A DNA stretch of 64,000 bases from Miltoncostaea sp050249835 (GTDB lineage: Bacteria > Actinomycetota > Thermoleophilia > Miltoncostaeales > Miltoncostaeaceae): contig JBFWPT010000014.1 in assembly GCA_050249835.1 (NCBI GenBank), forward strand, positions 6,346 through 70,345, read 5' to 3'. Shown one piece after another: positions 41,710-49,095 of this stretch. Under the pieces are notes generated by a model. It was not told the origin of the DNA and searched no databases. It was given only the letters and a program-made list of their open reading frames with translations. The stretch's first letter is position 1. Each line of letters begins with the position of its first letter. Both the position numbers and the translations under genes were made by a program.

Positions 41710-42893
41710 CGCGGATCCAGCAGGGTCAGGGTGCCGGGCCGGCCGGAGGGGTCGCCCGCCGAGACGGCCACGGTGCCGTTCACCAGCTCGCGGGCGCTCT
41801 GCGCGCGCAGGCGGGTGCGCCGCTCCCACACGGCCGCGCCGTCCCGGGATCGGAGGGCCCGCACGGCCAGGCGGCGGGGGTCGCCGATCGCGACGTACAC
41901 CCGCCCGCCGCGCCCCACCGACAGCAGGCGCGCCCGGTCGGCGGGCCGCGTGCGCCACACCTGCGCGCCGGTGTCCGGGTCGAGGGCGGTGACCCCCTGC
42001 CCGCCGGTGCCGTGGGGGACGCGGAGCCTGCCGATGTAGAGCCCGCCGCGCGCGGGGTCGGCGACGACCGATGCGGGCGTGACGTACTCGCCCTCCGGGA
42101 TCGCCCGCGTCCAGGCCACGGTCCCATCCGGGCGGTAGGTGACGAGGCGGCCGCCCTGGTGCACGAGGACACCGGACGTCAGGCCGGCCAGCGCCTGCTC
42201 CGGGCCCTCGACGACCCACAGGATGCGCTGGGCCGCCGGGTCGACCGCCACGAGGATGCCGGGGACCGTGTCACCCAGGGGCCGCCCGATGGGCGTCGGC
42301 TCGATGAAGGCCGCGTATACGATGCCGCCCGCGTCGCGCACCGTCATGGGCGGCCAGTCGCCCAGCCAGCGGTAGCCGGGCACGGGCAGCGTCCACCCCT
42401 GGTCCGGGGTCCCCGCGATGTCCCCGCCGAACGCCGGCCGGTCGCCGACCCCGTCGAGGGGCAGGGGGATCACGCTGCCCGCCCCGACGCACGAGCCGTC
42501 CGGGAACATCACCCCGACGCAGGGTCTCGCGAGGCGGCCCTCCCGGTCGACGGCCCAGCCGTAGTCGCCGAGGTGGCCGATGGGACCGACCGTGCCGTCG
42601 GGCCGGTTGATGACCGGCTGCGGGCCGTCGTCGCAGTTGCCGCAGTTCGCCGGCTGGACCGTCGTCCACAGGCGTCGCCCGTCACGCCGGAAGGCGCGCG
42701 CGGCGAAGCCGTCGCCGTACGGCGAGACCAGGACGAGCCCGCCCTGAGGTCCCTGGACGACGGGTCCGGCGGGCAGCTGCTTCGGCCAGCCGGGGACGGT
42801 CGGCGGCGACGGCACGGCGGCGGTCGCGGTACCGGCGACCGCGGTGAGCAGGGCGGCGGCGAGCGCCCCGACGACCAGCCGGGGGGCCCTCAC
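41706..42893 (-). CDS. Secreted PQQ-repeat-like propeller protein, type 2 (cassette gene 2)
   Basis: A 395-residue exported protein: signal peptide VRAPRLVVGALAAALLTAVA, then VPGWPKQLPAGPVVQGPQGG and RRDGRRLWTTVQ. The shared cysteine block NCGNCDDGPQPV, DGTVGPIGHLGDYGWAVD and CVGVMFPDGSC is present. Later repeats are AVDPAAQRILWVVEGPEQAL, YRPDGTVAWTRAIP, ALDPDTGAQVWRTRPADRAR and a final SARELVNGTVAVSAGD. I start at GTG 42893, which overlaps the stop of gene 1 and gives the signal peptide directly. Function unknown. Confidence 0.8.
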   Translation of the reverse strand: MRAPRLVVGALAAALLTAVAGTATAAVPSPPTVPGWPKQLPAGPVVQGPQGGLVLVSPYGDGFAARAFRRDGRRLWTTVQPANCGNCDDGPQPVINRPDGTVGPIGHLGDYGWAVDREGRLARPCVGVMFPDGSCVGAGSVIPLPLDGVGDRPAFGGDIAGTPDQGWTLPVPGYRWLGDWPPMTVRDAGGIVYAAFIEPTPIGRPLGDTVPGILVAVDPAAQRILWVVEGPEQALAGLTSGVLVHQGGRLVTYRPDGTVAWTRAIPEGEYVTPASVVADPARGGLYIGRLRVPHGTGGQGVTALDPDTGAQVWRTRPADRARLLSVGRGGRVYVAIGDPRRLAVRALRSRDGAAVWERRTRLRAQSARELVNGTVAVSAGDPSGRPGTLTLLDPR

Positions 42894-43903
42894 GGGGTCA
42901 CCCGCGTCAGCGTCCGGTCGGCGCGGTTCAGCACCCACACCCCCGCCCCCGAGGGGACGACGTCGACAGGGTCGCGCCCAACCCGCCAGGCCCGGATCGG
43001 GCCACGGCCGTCGAGCGCGCGGCGGGAGACGAAGCCCCGCGGCGACGACCCGCCGATGGTGCCCGCGCGCCAGATGGCGCCCCCGGAGAGGGCCACGTCG
43101 CGGGGGCGGCTCGTCCCCGTGCAGAGCGCGACGTCGCGCAGGCGACCCGTGGGGGGCGCCACCGTAACCCGGCAGGAGCCGCGGTCGGCGAAGAGCCCCG
43201 TGCCGCCGCGCGCGAAGAGCTGCCAGGCGTTCGCCGGGAGCGCCCGGCCGTCTGAGGGCAGCCGCATGAGCGGCCCCCGGTCGCCCAGACCGCGGGTCAG
43301 CCAGACACCGGTGTCCGCCACGGCGATCTCGAGGGGGGCGCTCATCCCGGGCCCGTAGCGCAGCTCGTCGACGACCGCGCCCGTCGACGGATCGACGCGG
43401 ACCACCCGGCGGATGGCCCCGGCGGCGCGTCCCATCGCGTCGACGAGGAGCTCCGGCGCGGCGGTCACCCAGAGCCCCGACGGCCCGGCGGCCACGTAGT
43501 TCGCCCCCAGCGGCACCCGGAGCGTGACGGCCGCCGTCCTCGGGTCCACCCGCACCAGGTCGTTGCTCGACTGGTCGGGGCTCGGCACCGCGGTCCAGAG
43601 GTACCCGCCGGCGACGGTCAGCGACGGCCGCACCAGGCGCGGGGCGAGCACCTTCGGGCCCGGCAGGAGGCCGGTCGTGACCAGCACCTCGCGGCCGGTG
43701 GGGCGGCCCGTCCGGCCGTCGGCCTCGACGAGCACCCGGTCGCCGCCGCGATCACCGAGGACCCAGAGCTTGCCGGCTGCGTGGACCCCGGCCCGTGGCT
43801 CCGCGCCGATCCGGGCGGTGGTGACGGCACCGAGCGCCGGCGGCGCGAGGGAGGCGGCCAGCAGGGCGGTGACGGCGGTGACGGCGATCCGGATCGGTCT
43901 CAT
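42890..43903 (-). CDS. Secreted beta-propeller-like protein, type 1 (cassette gene 1)
   Basis: A 337-residue exported protein with signal peptide MRPIRIAVTAVTALLAASLA and repeated LWVLGDRGGDRVLVEADG, GGYLWTAVPSPDQSS, SGLWVTAAPELLVDA, TGVWLTRGLGDRG and VGRDPVDVVPSGAGVWVLNR strands. It is paralogous to cassette gene 5 at 38134-39123, and the two bracket the three type-2 genes. It is the first gene of the five, divergent in sense from nothing and 159 bases downstream of the flagellin gene. No lipobox. Ligand or partner unknown. Confidence 0.78.
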   Translation of the reverse strand: MRPIRIAVTAVTALLAASLAPPALGAVTTARIGAEPRAGVHAAGKLWVLGDRGGDRVLVEADGRTGRPTGREVLVTTGLLPGPKVLAPRLVRPSLTVAGGYLWTAVPSPDQSSNDLVRVDPRTAAVTLRVPLGANYVAAGPSGLWVTAAPELLVDAMGRAAGAIRRVVRVDPSTGAVVDELRYGPGMSAPLEIAVADTGVWLTRGLGDRGPLMRLPSDGRALPANAWQLFARGGTGLFADRGSCRVTVAPPTGRLRDVALCTGTSRPRDVALSGGAIWRAGTIGGSSPRGFVSRRALDGRGPIRAWRVGRDPVDVVPSGAGVWVLNRADRTLTRVTP

Positions 43904-44061
43904 GCATCGAGGGTACGACCGGGGGCGGATTCACCGGATCATGGATCCGCGCGTGATCTGTAAGGGATCGGCGCCGACTCTAAGACCGCTTAACAGAGGG
44001 GGTCGACGACGCGGGGCCCGCCAGATGGCGGGCCCCGGTCGAACGCGTGCCTACGTTGGGT
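43904..44061. other. Spacer between flagellin gene and propeller cassette
   Basis: 158 bases. The half next to fliC holds its terminator (44013-44036). The remainder (43904-44012) presumably holds the cassette promoter. A GCCGATCC at 43968-43975 on the minus strand resembles a sigma-28 -10 box, but no T(C/A)AA stands at the right distance, so I do not call it. Confidence 0.45.
44013..44036 (-). terminator. Flagellin gene terminator
   Basis: A perfect 10-base stem (GGGGCCCGCC with GGCGGGCCCC) around AGAT, 25 bases beyond the fliC stop on the minus strand. No U-tract, as with the other hairpins in this window. Confidence 0.7.
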
Positions 44062-44892
44062 CTAGCGGAGGAGCGAGAGGACGCTCTGCGGGGCCGAGTT
44101 GGCCTGCGCGAGCATCGCCGTGCCCGACTGCTGGAGGATCTGGTTCTTGGTGAACTTGATCATCTCCTGCGCCATGTCGGCGTCACGGATGCGGGACTCG
44201 GCGGCCTGGAGGTTCTCCGAGGTCATGCCGAGGCGGTTGATGGTGTGCTCGAGCCGGTTCTGGATGGCACCCAGGTTGGCGCGGCTGGTGGTGACGGTGC
44301 TGATGGCGGCGTCGAGGGACGCGATGGCCGCGGTGGCCGAAGCCGCCGAGGACACGGCGATGCCCGAGATGCCGAGGTCGGAGGCCGAGACCGTGCCGAT
44401 GGTGAAGGCGATGCTCTGGCTGGCGTTGGCGCCGACCTGCAGGGTGACGGCCGAGGCCGCGGTGGCGACGGAGCCGGCCAGGATCTTCAGGCCGTTGAAC
44501 TCGGTGTCCGTGCCGGTCTTGCCGATCTCGGTCAGGACCTGCTGGACCTCGGTGTCCAGGTTCCGGCGCTGGGCGTCGGTCAGCGTGCCGTTCGAGGCCT
44601 GCACGGCCAGGTCACGGACGCGCTGCAGCATGTCGCCGACGTTGCCCAGGGCACCGTCCGCGACCTGCACCATCGAGATGCCGTCCTGCGCGTTGCGGGA
44701 GGCGACGTTCATGCCGCGGATCTGAGAGCGCATGCCCTCGGAGACGGCGAGGCCGGCGGCGTCATCGGCGGCGCGGTTGATGCGCAGGCCGGACGAGAGG
44801 CGCTCCATGGACTTCGAGAGCTGGACGCCGGTGTTGCTGAGCAGCCGGTGCGCGTTCTGCGCCTCGACGTTGTTGTAGACGCTCAGACCCAT
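44062..44892 (-). CDS. fliC: Flagellin
   Basis: A 276-residue flagellin. The N-terminal D0/D1 region has LSKSMERLSSGLRINRAADD then AAGLAVSEGMRSQIRGMNVA. The C-terminal region has SRIRDADMAQEMIKFTKNQI then LQQSGTAMLAQANSAPQSVL and a closing LLR. The exposed middle (about 140-190) is very short and Ala/Ser/Thr-rich, so D2/D3 domains are absent; its Ser/Thr residues are candidate glycosylation sites. It has a strong AAGGAGGA ribosome site, a long leader with several GGA motifs, and a sigma-28-type promoter. It is the only flagellin gene in the window. Confidence 0.97.
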   Translation of the reverse strand: MGLSVYNNVEAQNAHRLLSNTGVQLSKSMERLSSGLRINRAADDAAGLAVSEGMRSQIRGMNVASRNAQDGISMVQVADGALGNVGDMLQRVRDLAVQASNGTLTDAQRRNLDTEVQQVLTEIGKTGTDTEFNGLKILAGSVATAASAVTLQVGANASQSIAFTIGTVSASDLGISGIAVSSAASATAAIASLDAAISTVTTSRANLGAIQNRLEHTINRLGMTSENLQAAESRIRDADMAQEMIKFTKNQILQQSGTAMLAQANSAPQSVLSLLR

Positions 44893-45006
44893 GATTCCTC
44901 CTTGAATCCAGGTCGATCAGGACACGTGCACCGTCCCGTCCCGCATCCGTGCGAGGTGGTGGGGCGGCGGCGCGAGGACCATCCTGGTCACACGCGTTCA
45001 GGTGGG
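44893..45006 (-). promoter_or_regulatory. Flagellin mRNA leader with candidate CsrA sites
   Basis: The predicted fliC leader is about 110 bases. On the minus strand it contains several GGA cores (AGGATGG, CGGATGC, GGGACGGGACGG, TGGATTC), and the last is in the ribosome site AAGGAGGAA just before the ATG. In Bacillus, CsrA bound to two such sites in the hag leader blocks flagellin translation. csrA is the next gene upstream here. The regulation itself is inference. Confidence 0.55.
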
Positions 45007-45033
45007 TTATCGGCGGCGCCCCGGATCCCTTGA
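45007..45033 (-). promoter_or_regulatory. Sigma-28/WhiG-type promoter for fliC
   Basis: Minus-strand TCAAGGGA (45033-45026), 11 bases, GCCGATAA (45014-45007), the perfect -10 consensus. Flagellin genes are the classic sigma-28 target, which supports the reading of the other six sites. Confidence 0.85.
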
Positions 45034-45066
45034 GCCCGGGGTCGAGGTTCTGCCCATACGCCGGCC

Positions 45067-45309
45067 TCAGCGGCCGTCGTCGGCGTCCCCCATGAGGTTG
45101 AGCGCCTGGTCCAGCGCGTCCTTGCTCGACTCGGCCGCCTCGAGGTTCTGGGCCTGGATCTCCAGGAAGACCTCCTTGCGGAACACCGGCACGTCGCGCG
45201 GTGCCTGGATCCCGAGCCTGACCTTCTCGCCGAGCACCGAGAGCACCGACACCTCGATGTTCTCGCCGATCATGATGCTCTGGTTCGCCTTGCGGGTCAG
45301 CACCAGCAT
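45067..45309 (-). CDS. csrA: Translational regulator CsrA
   Basis: An 80-residue CsrA: MLVLTRKANQSIMIGENIEV, VRLGIQAPRDVPVFRKEVFL with the RNA-binding Leu/Arg positions of strands 1 and 5, and a C-terminal helix (IQAQNLEAAESSKDALDQAL) longer than in the enterobacterial protein, as is usual for CsrA of flagellated Gram-positives. An AAGGAGG site lies 12 bases before the ATG. It is directly upstream of fliC; fliW, its usual antagonist, is not in the window. Confidence 0.95.
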   Translation of the reverse strand: MLVLTRKANQSIMIGENIEVSVLSVLGEKVRLGIQAPRDVPVFRKEVFLEIQAQNLEAAESSKDALDQALNLMGDADDGR

Positions 45310-45420
45310 GTCGTGGGAGGCCTCCTTGCGCGATGAACGCCGGACAGATGGGAACCGTCCGCGTGGGCGCTAGTATGTCCGGTCGGTTCGCAACGTGCCA
45401 CACACGCGCGGGGAGGTTGG
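45310..45420. promoter_or_regulatory. Divergent csrA/rpoZ promoter region
   Basis: 111 bases between divergent genes. On the plus strand TAGTAT (near 45371) is a plausible -10 box for rpoZ, without a clear TTGACA. GGGAGG before 45421 is its ribosome site, and AAGGAGG on the minus strand serves csrA. Confidence 0.4.
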
Positions 45421-45993
45421 ATGCTGTACGGACGGCGCCTGGATCAGTCGCTTCAGCACGTCGATGGGTCGCGCTACGCGCTGGTCCACGCGGTCGCCAA
45501 GCGCGCCCGCCAGATCACCCTCTGGCTCACCGCCGACCCGGCGGAGCTGAGGGCCGAGGCGGCGCCGCCGCCCGCCCCCGGCGAGCTCACCTCCCGCGAC
45601 CCGGTCGCGCTGGCGGAGGCCGAGATCCTCGACGGCGAGGTCAAGGTCCGCTGGGACCCGGAGGGCCTGGCGGACGAGAGCGCCCTGCTCGAGCTGGACG
45701 ACCTGGAGACGGACCCGCTCCTCATCGAGGGGATCGGCGACGACGACGAGGCGTCCGCCGAGGGCGACGAAGACTCGGCCCTGACGCCCGCGCTCGCGCA
45801 GGTGCTGGAGGGCGACGCCGCCGAGGCAGCCGCCTCCGGCTCGGACGACGACTCCGACGCCGACCCCGAGGAGGCCGAGGAGGAGATCCGCACCGTCTCC
45901 GGCGTCGACGCGCCCGAGGAGGTCGAGGAGATCTCGCTCGAGGACGTCGAGGAGCCGGACGACGACGATGACGAGGACGACCCGGACGTGTAG
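45421..45993 (+). CDS. rpoZ: RNA polymerase omega subunit with long acidic C-terminal tail
   Basis: A 190-residue protein whose first ~35 residues carry the omega signature: RRLDQSLQHVDGSRYALVHA then VAKRARQITLWLTA, matching the family pattern R(F/Y).LV..(A)AKRARQ. From about residue 60 it becomes extremely acidic: one stretch (about 100-190) is mostly Asp/Glu with a terminal DDDDDEDDPDV. Usual omega length is 60-110, so this tail roughly doubles the protein. Actinobacterial omega proteins sometimes have acidic tails, but this one is long. GGGAGG precedes the ATG. The identification rests on a short motif. Confidence 0.72.
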   Translation: MLYGRRLDQSLQHVDGSRYALVHAVAKRARQITLWLTADPAELRAEAAPPPAPGELTSRDPVALAEAEILDGEVKVRWDPEGLADESALLELDDLETDPLLIEGIGDDDEASAEGDEDSALTPALAQVLEGDAAEAAASGSDDDSDADPEEAEEEIRTVSGVDAPEEVEEISLEDVEEPDDDDDEDDPDV

Positions 45994-46108
45994 CAGGGTC
46001 GCCCGGACCCTCGCGCCCGGGACGGGGTTCGGGATAGCGTGGGGGGCGCCGGCCAGGCCGGCGGCGCTCCCGGACGCCGTCCCACCCACCCCGTCCTGGG
46101 AGACGTCG

Positions 46109-46345
46109 ATGTCCCACACGCCCGCGTACGACCCGCTCGACACCATCACCTGGATGCTCGGTGAGGCCCGCGCCGAGGTGGCCGCCGAGAGCTACGTGAC
46201 GCCCGAGGGGAAGGTGAAGAAGAAGACGAAGGCCCAGCGGGCCGACGACGTCGTGCGCTTCGAGACCCTGTGCGCGGTGATCTGGAACGTCACCGGGCGG
46301 TCCGAGCCGCTCGAGGCCGTCACCGAGAGGGCGCTCGCGGCCTGA
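46109..46345 (+). CDS. Small hypothetical protein (78 aa)
   Basis: A 78-residue protein starting MSHTPAYDPLDTITWMLGEA with a lysine-rich centre (EGKVKKKTKAQRADDVVRF) and a helical end (ETLCAVIWNVTGRSEPLEAV). It has a GGGAGA ribosome site eight bases before ATG 46109; the frame is open upstream but overlaps rpoZ. Likely soluble and helical, no family recognised. It ends four bases from a palindrome facing the ABM gene. Confidence 0.6.
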   Translation: MSHTPAYDPLDTITWMLGEARAEVAAESYVTPEGKVKKKTKAQRADDVVRFETLCAVIWNVTGRSEPLEAVTERALAA

Positions 46346-46346
46346 G

Positions 46347-46362
46347 CCGCGGGCGCCCGCGG
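46347..46362. terminator. Bidirectional palindromic terminator
   Basis: A perfect 16-base palindrome CCGCGGGCGCCCGCGG in the 20-base space between the convergent 78-aa gene and the ABM gene. It can form the same hairpin in both transcripts. Confidence 0.5.
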
Positions 46363-46365
46363 GGA

Positions 46366-46689
46366 TCAGCCGAGGGTCCCCTTCGCCGGGTCGCCGGCCG
46401 GCTGCGGGGTGGTCACGATGATCTGCATCGGGCCCGCCCAGAGGTCGCCGCTCGAGGCCCGGAACTCCTGCAGGTGGGTCGTCGCGAGGTGCTCGTCGAG
46501 CGCCTCGCGCGACGCCCACCGCTCCACCAGGACGATCTGGTCGGGATCCGCCGCCGAGCGGTGCAGCGCGTAGCGGATGCAGCCCTCCTCGGCGTGGGTC
46601 GGCACCGACACCTCGCCGAAGGCGGCGAGCGCCGCGTCCCCCTGGCCCGGCTTCGCCTGGGCCACCACGACCACCACCACCTCGGACAT
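46366..46689 (-). CDS. Antibiotic biosynthesis monooxygenase (ABM) domain protein
   Basis: A 107-residue ABM protein: VVVVVVAQAKPGQGDAALAA, the central HAEEGCIRYALHRSAADPDQ, then IVLVERWASREALDEHLATT and HLQEF. This is the YgiN-type layout, seen in quinol monooxygenases and many uncharacterised enzymes. It is independent of the ABM protein at the left window edge (low similarity). ATG 46689 is preceded by a GGGGG run only. Reaction unknown. Confidence 0.85.
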   Translation of the reverse strand: MSEVVVVVVAQAKPGQGDAALAAFGEVSVPTHAEEGCIRYALHRSAADPDQIVLVERWASREALDEHLATTHLQEFRASSGDLWAGPMQIIVTTPQPAGDPAKGTLG

Positions 46690-46723
46690 CCCCGTCCCCC
46701 CTCGTGTCGTTGCCGCCGCCACG

Positions 46724-47221
46724 CTACCGGCCGCGGCGCCGGCGCGGGCGGCGGCCCAGGGCCACCTGCACGGGCGCGAGCGGCCAGACGAGCGCCTCCC
46801 GCACCAGGGCGCCGCGGGGCCGGGGCCCCTCCGCGGAGACGACGCGGACCGGGATGCCGGTGCCGCGCATGGTCCAGGCCAGCAGCGCGCGGGCCCGGGG
46901 GGCGTGCCAGGCGGAGGTGACGACCACCACCTCGCGGGCGCCCTCGCGCCGGGCGAGCGCCCCCACGTGGAGGGCGTTCTCGTGCGTGTGGGTGCTGCCG
47001 TCGTCGAGCAGCAGGCGCCCGCCGCCCCCCGGCCACGCGGCGTGCATGAGGCGCGCCTCCGACGGGGCGCCGGGCCGCCGCGCCCAGCCGGACAGGAGCA
47101 CGACGTCCCCCTCCCCCGCCTCCTCCGCCGCCCGGGCGACGCGCGCCGCGCACACCGGGTGGAGCCCCCCGCCCCCACCGGACGAGTAGCCGAGCACCAC
47201 GAGCACCCGCGGGCCGCTCAC
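46724..47221 (-). CDS. YdcF/DUF218-family protein
   Basis: A 165-residue DUF218 domain: RVLVVLGYSSGGGGG, VVLLSGWARRPGAPSEARLM, the acidic DDGSTHTHENALHVGALA and VVVTSAWHAPRARALLAW. Family members are linked to envelope polysaccharide and vancomycin tolerance, and may be pyrophosphatases or SAM-binding proteins; the function is not settled. GTG start overlaps the stop of the glycosyltransferase gene. The C-terminus is strongly basic (RRPRRRRGR). Confidence 0.8.
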   Translation of the reverse strand: MSGPRVLVVLGYSSGGGGGLHPVCAARVARAAEEAGEGDVVLLSGWARRPGAPSEARLMHAAWPGGGGRLLLDDGSTHTHENALHVGALARREGAREVVVVTSAWHAPRARALLAWTMRGTGIPVRVVSAEGPRPRGALVREALVWPLAPVQVALGRRPRRRRGR

Positions 47222-47934
47222 CCCCGGCGGCGCATCCAGCGGAAGAAGAGCAGGGTGCCGGTGACCGTGAGCACCAGCTTCACGGCCTTCCCGCCCCGCA
47301 GCCGCGAGTGCCCGCTGGCACGCTCGCGCATCTCCACGGGGACCTCGACGACGCGGAGCCCGTCCCGGTTGAGGCGCAGCAGGGCCTCGACCTCGGGAGC
47401 GCCGCTGCGGTAGGGCTCCGCCAGCACCGGCATGGCCTTGCGGTTGACGGCGGCCATGCCGCTGCCGGGGTCCCGGAACTCGTGGCCCAGGCGCACGTGG
47501 ACGGCGGTCTGGAGGAGCTTGATGCCGAGGCGCCGCGCCCGGCTCGGGACGTAGCGGCCCTGCTCGTAGCCCTCGCCCTCGGCGAAGCGGGAGCCGATGG
47601 CCACGTCGCACTCGTCGCCACGGACCATCGCGAGCAGCCGGCCGAGCTCCGCGGGCGGGTGCTGGCCGTCGGCGTCCACCCGCCCGCAGTACGCGTAGCC
47701 GCGGTCGAAGGCCTCCCGGTAGCAGGTGGCGATGCCGATCCGCAGGCCCTTGTTCTCCCCGAGGGAGACGACGTGGGCGCCGGCCGCGCCCGCCACCCCC
47801 GCCGTGTCGTCCGTCGATCCGTCGTCCACCACCAGCACGTCCACGTCGGGCAGCGCGGCGCGCACCTCGGCGATGACGTCCGGGAGGTTGGCCTCCTCGT
47901 TCCAGGCGGGGATGACGACGACGGTGTCGGGCAC
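47218..47934 (-). CDS. Family 2 glycosyltransferase (polyprenyl-phosphate sugar synthase-like)
   Basis: A 238-residue GT-A enzyme of the dolichyl/undecaprenyl-phosphate mannosyltransferase type: VVVIPAWNEEANLPDVIAEV, VLVVDDGSTDDTAG, the metal motif DADGQ at 87-91, EFRDPGSGMAAVNRKAMPVL and a C-terminal hydrophobic VLTVTGTLLFFRWMRRRG. These enzymes put sugar on a lipid carrier at the membrane. It is coupled to ydcF-like downstream and separate from the sigma-28 glycan operon. GTG start. Confidence 0.88.
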   Translation of the reverse strand: MPDTVVVIPAWNEEANLPDVIAEVRAALPDVDVLVVDDGSTDDTAGVAGAAGAHVVSLGENKGLRIGIATCYREAFDRGYAYCGRVDADGQHPPAELGRLLAMVRGDECDVAIGSRFAEGEGYEQGRYVPSRARRLGIKLLQTAVHVRLGHEFRDPGSGMAAVNRKAMPVLAEPYRSGAPEVEALLRLNRDGLRVVEVPVEMRERASGHSRLRGGKAVKLVLTVTGTLLFFRWMRRRG

Positions 47935-47960
47935 GGGGGGAGTCTGGCAGGCCGCGGGGG

Positions 47961-48953
47961 TCAGAGGCGGTCGGGGAGCCCGAACGCGGCGAACACGTCG
48001 GGGCCGTAGGTGTCGATGTCCATGATGACCCCGTCCTCGATGCGCAGGATGTCCATCGCCATCGCCCGGTAGGCGTCGTCGCCGGGCCGCTGGAGGTAGT
48101 TCGCCACCGCCGGCTGCATGTTCGCGCGCGTCGCCACGCACCGGATGCGGCCGAACTCGGCGGAGCCCCAGCCGCCCTCCACCCAGCTCTTGACGATCGT
48201 GTCGCGCCCGACCCAGGTCTCGGGCATCGAGAAGCGGGCGTCCTCGGCCATCATCGCCGCGAGCCCCTCGACGTCGTCGCGCTCGCTGGCGGCGATGTAG
48301 CGGGCGACGAGGGCGCGCTCCTCCTCGGTGGGGTCGGCGTCCGGGGCCCGCTCGTCGCCGCGCACGAGCTGCCGCTCCCGCAGCGTCGCCCGGGCGCGCT
48401 GCAGCGACGAGTTCACGGCGGCGACGCTCGCGTCGAGCGGCTCGGCCGTCTCCTTGGCCGACCAGCCGAGGACGTCGCGCAGGATCAGCACGGCCCGCTG
48501 GGCGGGCGGCAGGTGCTGCACGGCGACCATGAAGGCCATCTCGATGGTCTCGCGGGTCACGACCACCCGCTCCGGCTCGTCCTCGGTGGGCGCCGCCAGG
48601 GCCAGGAGGTGGTCCGGGTAGGGGCCGACCCACGGGACGTCGGCGGGCGACGCCTGGCCGGTCGTGGTCGGCACCCGCCGCCCGCGCCGGGCGACGTCGT
48701 CCAGGCACGCGTTGGTGGCGATGCCGTAGAGCCAGGCCCGGAAGGGCCCGCGGCCCTCGAACCCGTCGCGCCGCCGCCACGCGCGCAGGAACGTCTCCTG
48801 GACGGCGTCCTCCGCGTCCTCCAGCGAGCCGAGCATCCGGTAGCAGTGGACCTGCAGCTCACCCCGGTGCCGCTCCACCAGGGCGCCGAACGCCGCCTCG
48901 TCCCCGTCCCTCACCGCCGCCATGACGGCGTCGCCCTCCGCTATGGCACCCAT
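47961..48953 (-). CDS. ECF-type RNA polymerase sigma factor with SnoaL-like C-terminal domain
   Basis: A 330-residue sigma-70 family protein. Region 2: CYRMLGSLEDAEDAVQETFL then RAWRRRDGFEGRGPFRAWLY; region 4: LPPAQRAVLILRDVLGWSAK with ETAEPLDASVAAVNSSLQRA. After about residue 205 comes a SnoaL/NTF2-like domain (YIAASERDDVEGLAAMMAED, WVGRDTIVKSWVEGGW). This matches TIGR02960-type ECF factors, in which the C-terminal domain replaces a separate anti-sigma factor. ATG 48953 has a GGGGAGGT site at good spacing; in-frame starts upstream are unsupported. Confidence 0.9.
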   Translation of the reverse strand: MGAIAEGDAVMAAVRDGDEAAFGALVERHRGELQVHCYRMLGSLEDAEDAVQETFLRAWRRRDGFEGRGPFRAWLYGIATNACLDDVARRGRRVPTTTGQASPADVPWVGPYPDHLLALAAPTEDEPERVVVTRETIEMAFMVAVQHLPPAQRAVLILRDVLGWSAKETAEPLDASVAAVNSSLQRARATLRERQLVRGDERAPDADPTEEERALVARYIAASERDDVEGLAAMMAEDARFSMPETWVGRDTIVKSWVEGGWGSAEFGRIRCVATRANMQPAVANYLQRPGDDAYRAMAMDILRIEDGVIMDIDTYGPDVFAAFGLPDRL

Positions 48954-49095
48954 CCCCGCGGACCTCCCCGATGGCGTCCCATCCTCCTCTGACGGGACTG
49001 TCGCGACTATGACGCCGGGACGCGCGGAAAGTGTTCGCGGGCCGTCACGGGGTGCCATGTCACGGTTGGACCTCACGCCCTGACCCAAGTGAGTC

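Noticed and set aside
38134..43903. CRISPR or tandem DNA repeat array suggested by recurring similar segments
   Set aside because: The similarity is between paralogous coding regions about 1.2 kb long, with divergent codons, and there are no short regularly spaced repeats.
43968..43975. GCCGATCC upstream of the propeller cassette as an eighth sigma-28 promoter
   Set aside because: The last two -10 positions do not fit, and no T(C/A)AA core stands at the required distance.
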